This document shows, piece by piece, positions 5,348 through 5,354 of a DNA stretch of 5,354 nt (its first letter is position 1; the number at the start of each line of letters is the position of its first letter). The notes under the pieces were generated by a model that had not been told where the DNA came from, did not search any database, and worked only from the letters and a program-made list of their open reading frames with translations. Source of the DNA: Caulobacteraceae bacterium (GTDB lineage: Bacteria > Pseudomonadota > Alphaproteobacteria > Caulobacterales > Caulobacteraceae); the NCBI GenBank assembly GCA_030151985.1, contig JASLDZ010000200.1:1-5354 (forward strand), read 5' to 3'. The translations under genes and the position numbers were made by a program.

Positions 5348-5354
5348 TTCAGCC

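Noticed and set aside
1..5354. Mobile element, phage, CRISPR, toxin-antitoxin or other undescribed system
   Set aside because: All coding space is accounted for by recognisable chromosomal families with uniform composition. No transposase, integrase, direct-repeat array or small toxin-like gene was seen.

Overview
The window is about 70% G+C with uniformly GC-rich third codon positions. It looks like chromosomal DNA from a Caulobacter relative (Caulobacteraceae, for example Caulobacter or Phenylobacterium). The main reason is the tandem pair divK-pleD: the DivK here follows my memory of Caulobacter crescentus DivK almost residue for residue through most of its length, and the PleD fragment has the same double-receiver start. 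The assignment is made from memory, not from a search.

Layout: On the minus strand at the left, divK (768-1133) is followed after 10 bp by pleD, whose 3' part, including the GGDEF domain, lies beyond the left edge. Divergent from divK, a plus-strand series follows: a HAD-superfamily protein (1242-1949); a 144-bp imperfect palindromic repeat that nearly fills the next gap (1957-2100); a DinB-type Y-family DNA polymerase IV with an N-terminal four-cysteine knuckle (2106-3374); an exported two-lobed retropepsin-like aspartic protease (3454-4416); and a beta-class carbonic anhydrase (4464-5072). A CspA-type cold-shock protein (5138-5347) on the minus strand converges on the carbonic anhydrase, with a hairpin between them.

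How the genes work together: Only divK-pleD form an obvious functional unit. DivK is the single-domain response regulator that, with DivJ/PleC and DivL/CckA, sets CtrA activity. PleD is the diguanylate cyclase activated by the same kinases. The overlap of the divK stop codon with the pleD Shine-Dalgarno sequence suggests translational coupling. The plus-strand genes share direction but not an evident pathway: a phosphatase-like protein, translesion synthesis, periplasmic or envelope proteolysis, and CO2/bicarbonate conversion.

I found no prophage, insertion sequence, CRISPR array, RNA gene or defence locus, and no gene-free stretch over 300 bp. This is an ordinary core-genome region. The points most worth checking are the palindromic repeat that carries the dinB ribosome-binding site, a GANTC methylation site in the divK upstream region, a perfect hairpin abutting the protease ribosome-binding site, and the domain architectures of DinB and the protease.
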